Assembly (NCBI RefSeq): GCF_009932555.1
Contig: NZ_BLJO01000007.1
Coordinates: 137,956 to 201,955 of the forward strand
DNA: 64,000 nucleotides
DNA from: Steroidobacter agaridevorans
Lineage (GTDB): Bacteria > Pseudomonadota > Gammaproteobacteria > Steroidobacterales > Steroidobacteraceae
Direction: 5' to 3'
In this document: positions 57,802 to 64,000 of the stretch, piece by piece
How the letters are laid out: the number at the start of each line of letters is the position of its first letter
Numbering within the stretch: position 1 is the stretch's first letter
Notes under the pieces: generated by a model
Databases searched by the model: none
What the model saw: only the letters and a program-made list of their open reading frames with translations
Told to the model about the DNA's origin: nothing
Program-made: the position numbers and the translations under genes

Positions 57802-57887
57802 CGCTGTCGAAGCTCCGATGAGTAAGTGAATCGGAGTTCAAGACGCACGGTTGCGGCGGATCCTTCGTCTGTCACCAAAGATTCACA

Positions 57888-58841
57888 CTACTCCTGCCGC
57901 TGCAGGACGATGTCGCGCCCACGCCGGACCACGCGCGCATTCGCGACGACGGCGGCCGCCTGAGCGAACCGCTCGGGATCGTGAGCGATGAACAAGCCGA
58001 CGATCCTGACCTCGCCAACCTCGGCATCGTCGATCACGATCTTAGTTTCGTTGAGGCTGTTGAAACGGGCGACGGCCGATGCGATCGATACATCGTCCAG
58101 CGAAATCTGAGCGACCGCGGGTGCCGGCAGTGCGTGAGTTTGTTCGTTCGCTTCCGGTCCCGGATCGAGCGTCAACTCACCGCCTGCATGAAGCAGCACG
58201 GCCTGCTCGCGGTCGTCACGCGCCCACACCAGCACGCTGCCTTCCGAAACATGGACCGCCGCGCCGGCGACGCCGTGCCTGCGGACGGAATATTCTGTGC
58301 CCGTGGCCTGCGCGTACACCTCACCGGATCTAACGACGAACGGTCTGGAGGTGTCCTTCGCGACCTTGAATGTCGCTTCTCCTCCGTGCAACGTGATGCG
58401 CCGATCGTGATCGGACAAGGCAACGTCGATCCGTGCGTCCGCGAGCAGCGTCACCACCGAGCCGTCGCGAAGATTCATGACCTGGTTCATTGTCGGCTGC
58501 GGACGTAGCACGTTTACATCGAGTGCGATCATCACGAGGATGCTGGCAGCGATGGCCACACACCCGGAAGCGATGCGCATGGCCCACCGGACCCTCGACG
58601 TGCGAGGTGCGATCTCGGCATCGGCAACAGGCAGCGGCGGCCCAGACACAACCGCATGCTCCATGGCATGCAGCCCAGCCTGGGCGCGCAGGTAAGCACC
58701 GCGATGCCGTCGATCGGCTGCGAGCCAGGCCTCCAGCTCAGCCCGACTCTCGCTGGTCATCTCGCCGTAAGCGGAGCGGGCTGCCCAGTGGGCCGCCGCT
58801 TCATCGACGGAAGTTGCGCTTGCGGAATTGGCTCTTGCCAA
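57888..58841 (-). CDS. FecR-family anti-sigma factor
   Basis: A 317-residue inner-membrane regulator. The N-terminal cytoplasmic part (AAAHWAARSAYGEMTSESRAELEAWLAADRRHRGAY) is the sigma-binding DUF4880-like domain. One membrane helix follows at about 87-108 (ASGCVAIAASILVMIALDV). The periplasmic FecR domain (LRDGSVVTLLADARIDV, GGEATFKVAKDTSRPFVVRSG, VHVSEGSVLVW) ends in a short STN-like segment. The start overlaps the sigma gene by 41 bp. It should pass a signal from an outer-membrane receptor to the sigma factor; the adjacent receptor is broken. Confidence 0.93.
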   Translation of the reverse strand: MARANSASATSVDEAAAHWAARSAYGEMTSESRAELEAWLAADRRHRGAYLRAQAGLHAMEHAVVSGPPLPVADAEIAPRTSRVRWAMRIASGCVAIAASILVMIALDVNVLRPQPTMNQVMNLRDGSVVTLLADARIDVALSDHDRRITLHGGEATFKVAKDTSRPFVVRSGEVYAQATGTEYSVRRHGVAGAAVHVSEGSVLVWARDDREQAVLLHAGGELTLDPGPEANEQTHALPAPAVAQISLDDVSIASAVARFNSLNETKIVIDDAEVGEVRIVGLFIAHDPERFAQAAAVVANARVVRRGRDIVLQRQE

Positions 58842-59388
58842 CAGCGTCTACCTTTCGTTCTGTGCTCTCGTCCCGATCTGCCGCGGCGTCCAGCACACTC
58901 TTCAAGCCGCGCGCGATGTGATTCTCGACGACGCTTTCGCTGACCCCCAGCCGCAAGGCCGTATCCCTCTGCGACAAGCCTTCGATACGGCGCAGCTCGA
59001 TCACCCGCCGGCAGGTCCAGGTCAGTTTCGACAGCAAGTCGTTCACTCGCTCGAGTCTTTGGCTGGCGTCGACGACCCGGTCGGGCGACGGACTTTCATC
59101 CAAGACGTTCGACCACTCGATTTCCGTCACCCGGCTGAAATTTTCCACCTTGGCGCGACGCATGAGATCGGTCGCTACGGCATGCGCGGTCCGGAAGAAA
59201 TAGGAGCGCAGGTTGTCGATGTGATCGATGCTGTCGAGGCTGGCGATGCGGCTGTAGGACTCCTGGATCAGGTCGTCGATATCCAGCGTGTTGCCCCAGC
59301 GCCGCTTGAGCCAATTACGCACCAGTGCCTCATGCGGAAGAATCTCGTTCGCTACTCGAGCGGCAATGGACTTGCTCTGGTCCTTCAT
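58801..59388 (-). CDS. ECF sigma-70 factor (FecI-like)
   Basis: A 195-residue sigma factor with region 2 (LVRNWLKRRWGNTLDIDDLIQESYSRI .. FFRTAHAVATDLMRRAK) and region 4 (WTCRRVIELRRIEGLSQRDTALRLGVSESVVENHIARGL). I chose the ATG at 59388 because homology begins there. The gene overlaps FecR by 41 bp. It is likely held inactive by FecR until a receptor signals, then directs transcription of the broken receptor operon and perhaps of others. It is divergent from the CheB/CheR kinase gene with a 188-bp gap. Confidence 0.92.
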   Translation of the reverse strand: MKDQSKSIAARVANEILPHEALVRNWLKRRWGNTLDIDDLIQESYSRIASLDSIDHIDNLRSYFFRTAHAVATDLMRRAKVENFSRVTEIEWSNVLDESPSPDRVVDASQRLERVNDLLSKLTWTCRRVIELRRIEGLSQRDTALRLGVSESVVENHIARGLKSVLDAAADRDESTERKVDAVGKSQFRKRNFRR

Positions 59389-59524
59389 CGAACCGATTCG
59401 GCAACGCTCATGGAGCACGGAACTTCGTGGGGGATTCACGATTATGCAAGCGCGACCGTGAACGTTTTGTGACAACCGGGCCGTCGCACAGGGAACAGGA
59501 TAACGCTCCACCGCGTTGAATCCG

Positions 59525-59540
59525 CGCAGCTTCGGCTGCG
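59525..59540 (+). promoter_or_regulatory. UUCG-tetraloop hairpin in the kinase leader
   Basis: CGCAGC-TTCG-GCTGCG is a perfect 6-bp stem closed by a UUCG tetraloop, 37 nt before the kinase ATG. No T-run follows; it may set leader stability or translation. Confidence 0.4.
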
Positions 59541-59576
59541 TCAGCGGTGCTCTGCTTCCTTGTATGAATCGAATAA

Positions 59577-63068
<3,492 letters not shown>

Positions 63069-63078
63069 GGGTGAAAAC

Positions 63079-63450
63079 GTGCCAAGCCTCGATGGCGCCA
63101 GCGTGCTGCTGCTTGAAGATGAATTCGTGGTCGCGCTCGACGCCGAGCAGATGCTGCAAGAGCTTGGAGTGGTGCGAGTCGAGACCGCCGCCACCTTGAG
63201 CGAAGCCGAAGCACGCGCGCGCGCAGGACACTTCGACGTCGCCGTGCTCGATGTGAACATCAACGGCCAGATGAGCTTTGACTTGGCGGAATCACTGCGC
63301 GCCCGTGGCACGGCCGTCGTATTCGCAACCGGCTACGAACTCAAGGACCGCGCCCTCCCTAACATCGACAGCGCGCTTTGCGTGAGCAAACCCTATACCA
63401 GCGAGCGCTTGCGGCAGGCGCTTTGCGCCGCGTTAGCGGAGGCTAAATAG
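63079..63450 (+). CDS. Single-domain response regulator
   Basis: A 123-residue receiver domain: acidic pair Glu13-Asp14, phospho-acceptor Asp58 (VAVLDVNI), Thr/Gly in VFATGYE and Lys in VSKPY. There is no output domain, so it probably competes for phosphate or relays it to another protein, as usual for HWE kinase partners. The GTG start has AGGGGTGA upstream and lies 10 bp after the kinase stop. Confidence 0.92.
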   Translation: MPSLDGASVLLLEDEFVVALDAEQMLQELGVVRVETAATLSEAEARARAGHFDVAVLDVNINGQMSFDLAESLRARGTAVVFATGYELKDRALPNIDSALCVSKPYTSERLRQALCAALAEAK

Positions 63451-63517
63451 CCCTGGTGACTCGGGGCTCCCGGTGCGGCACAATTGTCTGAGTTGTTCAC
63501 TGAGCCCTCATAGCCCG

Positions 63518-64000
63518 ATGACTTACCTCTCGCGCCGCCTGTTCCTGGGCGGAGCCACGGCTTTGGCCGCATACCCCATGCTTACGCAATCAGCAGCTTC
63601 TGCGTCTTCTGCCGCCGCCGAAAATCCGCTCGTGCGGCAACGGGCCGATGCTCAGATCTTCCGTCATGACGGCAGCTACTACATGGCGGCATCGGTCCCT
63701 GAGTATGACCGCGTGATCATTCGGCGCTCACCGACCCTGGCGGGCCTGGGTACCGCGGAGGAAACAGTCGTGTGGCGACGGCCGGCGAGCGGCCGCATGG
63801 CAGGTTATATCTGGGCGCCCGAGCTGCACCTCCTCGACGGTCGCTGGCACATCTATTTCGCGGCCGGCGATGGTGACGACAAGTTTCGCATTCGAACTTA
63901 CGTGTTGCGTGCTGCCGGCTCCGATCCTGTTACGTCGAAGTGGGAGTTGCTGGGAAAGCTCGAAACGCCGTGGGACACGTTCACGCTGGACTCGACGATA
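63518..64000 (+). CDS. Glycoside hydrolase family 43 protein, exported (3' partial)
   Basis: 161 residues are visible and the gene runs off the right end. It starts MTYLSRRLFLGGATALAA, a twin-arginine-like signal. The GH43 fold begins with RADAQIFRHDGSYYMAASVP, where Asp fits the general base, then IWAPELHLLDGRWHIYFAAG and LDSTI near the edge. These features match arabinofuranosidase-type GH43 enzymes. It is separate from the GH43-CBM6 gene at 3810 and suggests that the arabinoxylan function continues past this window. Confidence 0.88.
   Translation, partial: MTYLSRRLFLGGATALAAYPMLTQSAASASSAAAENPLVRQRADAQIFRHDGSYYMAASVPEYDRVIIRRSPTLAGLGTAEETVVWRRPASGRMAGYIWAPELHLLDGRWHIYFAAGDGDDKFRIRTYVLRAAGSDPVTSKWELLGKLETPWDTFTLDSTI

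Overview
The window is GC-rich, densely coded DNA from a chromosome of a Gram-negative bacterium that specialises in plant polysaccharides. Three intact TonB-dependent receptors (TBDRs) and one broken one, secreted glycoside hydrolases, SapC, tryptophan-halogenase-like and JmjC-cupin proteins, FecI/FecR-type regulators and a perfect CRP-type site together suggest a proteobacterium of the Xanthomonas/Caulobacter/Steroidobacter type, most likely a gammaproteobacterium. This placement is inference from gene content only. I found no rRNA, tRNA, CRISPR array, transposase or phage gene.

1-21 kb is a xylan/arabinoxylan locus. It starts with a GH10 xylanase carrying two CBM60-like modules (5' end outside the window). 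After a convergent terminator comes a long, tightly packed minus-strand block. Read in transcription order from 21.0 kb it holds a TBDR, a flavin-dependent halogenase homologue, SapC, two CE1-like esterases, a JmjC/cupin protein, a GH3 beta-xylosidase-like enzyme, a GH51 arabinofuranosidase, a second TBDR, a GH43-CBM6 enzyme, an aldo/keto reductase and a LysR regulator. An IclR regulator is divergent from this block. The start of another GH43 gene lies at the extreme right end.

22-28 kb is a minus-strand operon for an amidohydrolase, an MFS transporter, a Tat-exported gluconate-dehydrogenase-type small subunit, a GMC dehydrogenase and a cytochrome c. 28-44 kb is a second catabolic region. It has a GntR/FCD repressor, an iron-dependent alcohol dehydrogenase and an SSADH-like aldehyde dehydrogenase on one side. 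On the other is an MFS/CoA-transferase/enoyl-CoA hydratase operon, divergent from a periplasmic set (bicupin, PQQ dehydrogenase lipoprotein, cytochrome c, Tat protein, SMP-30 lactonase, cupin, TBDR) that ends in a DgoR-like GntR regulator. A shared near-palindromic AT-rich 17-bp motif at the divergent promoters suggests one regulon controlled by the first GntR protein.

44-52 kb holds a MoaD/ThiS-like protein paired with a BNR-repeat protein, a secreted protein behind a CRP-type site, and a stress group: two universal stress proteins, a zinc-ribbon protein, a PKHD oxygenase, a phospholipase-D-family enzyme and TerC. TerC is preceded by a promoter and a yybP-ykoY (manganese) riboswitch. 52-59.4 kb has a second GMC/small-subunit pair behind a 12-bp perfect palindrome, a periplasmic phosphodiesterase, and an ECF sigma/FecR pair whose adjacent TBDR has lost its plug and is out of frame with its own signal peptide. 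59.5-63.5 kb encodes a CheB-CheR-PAS-HWE kinase and its response regulator.
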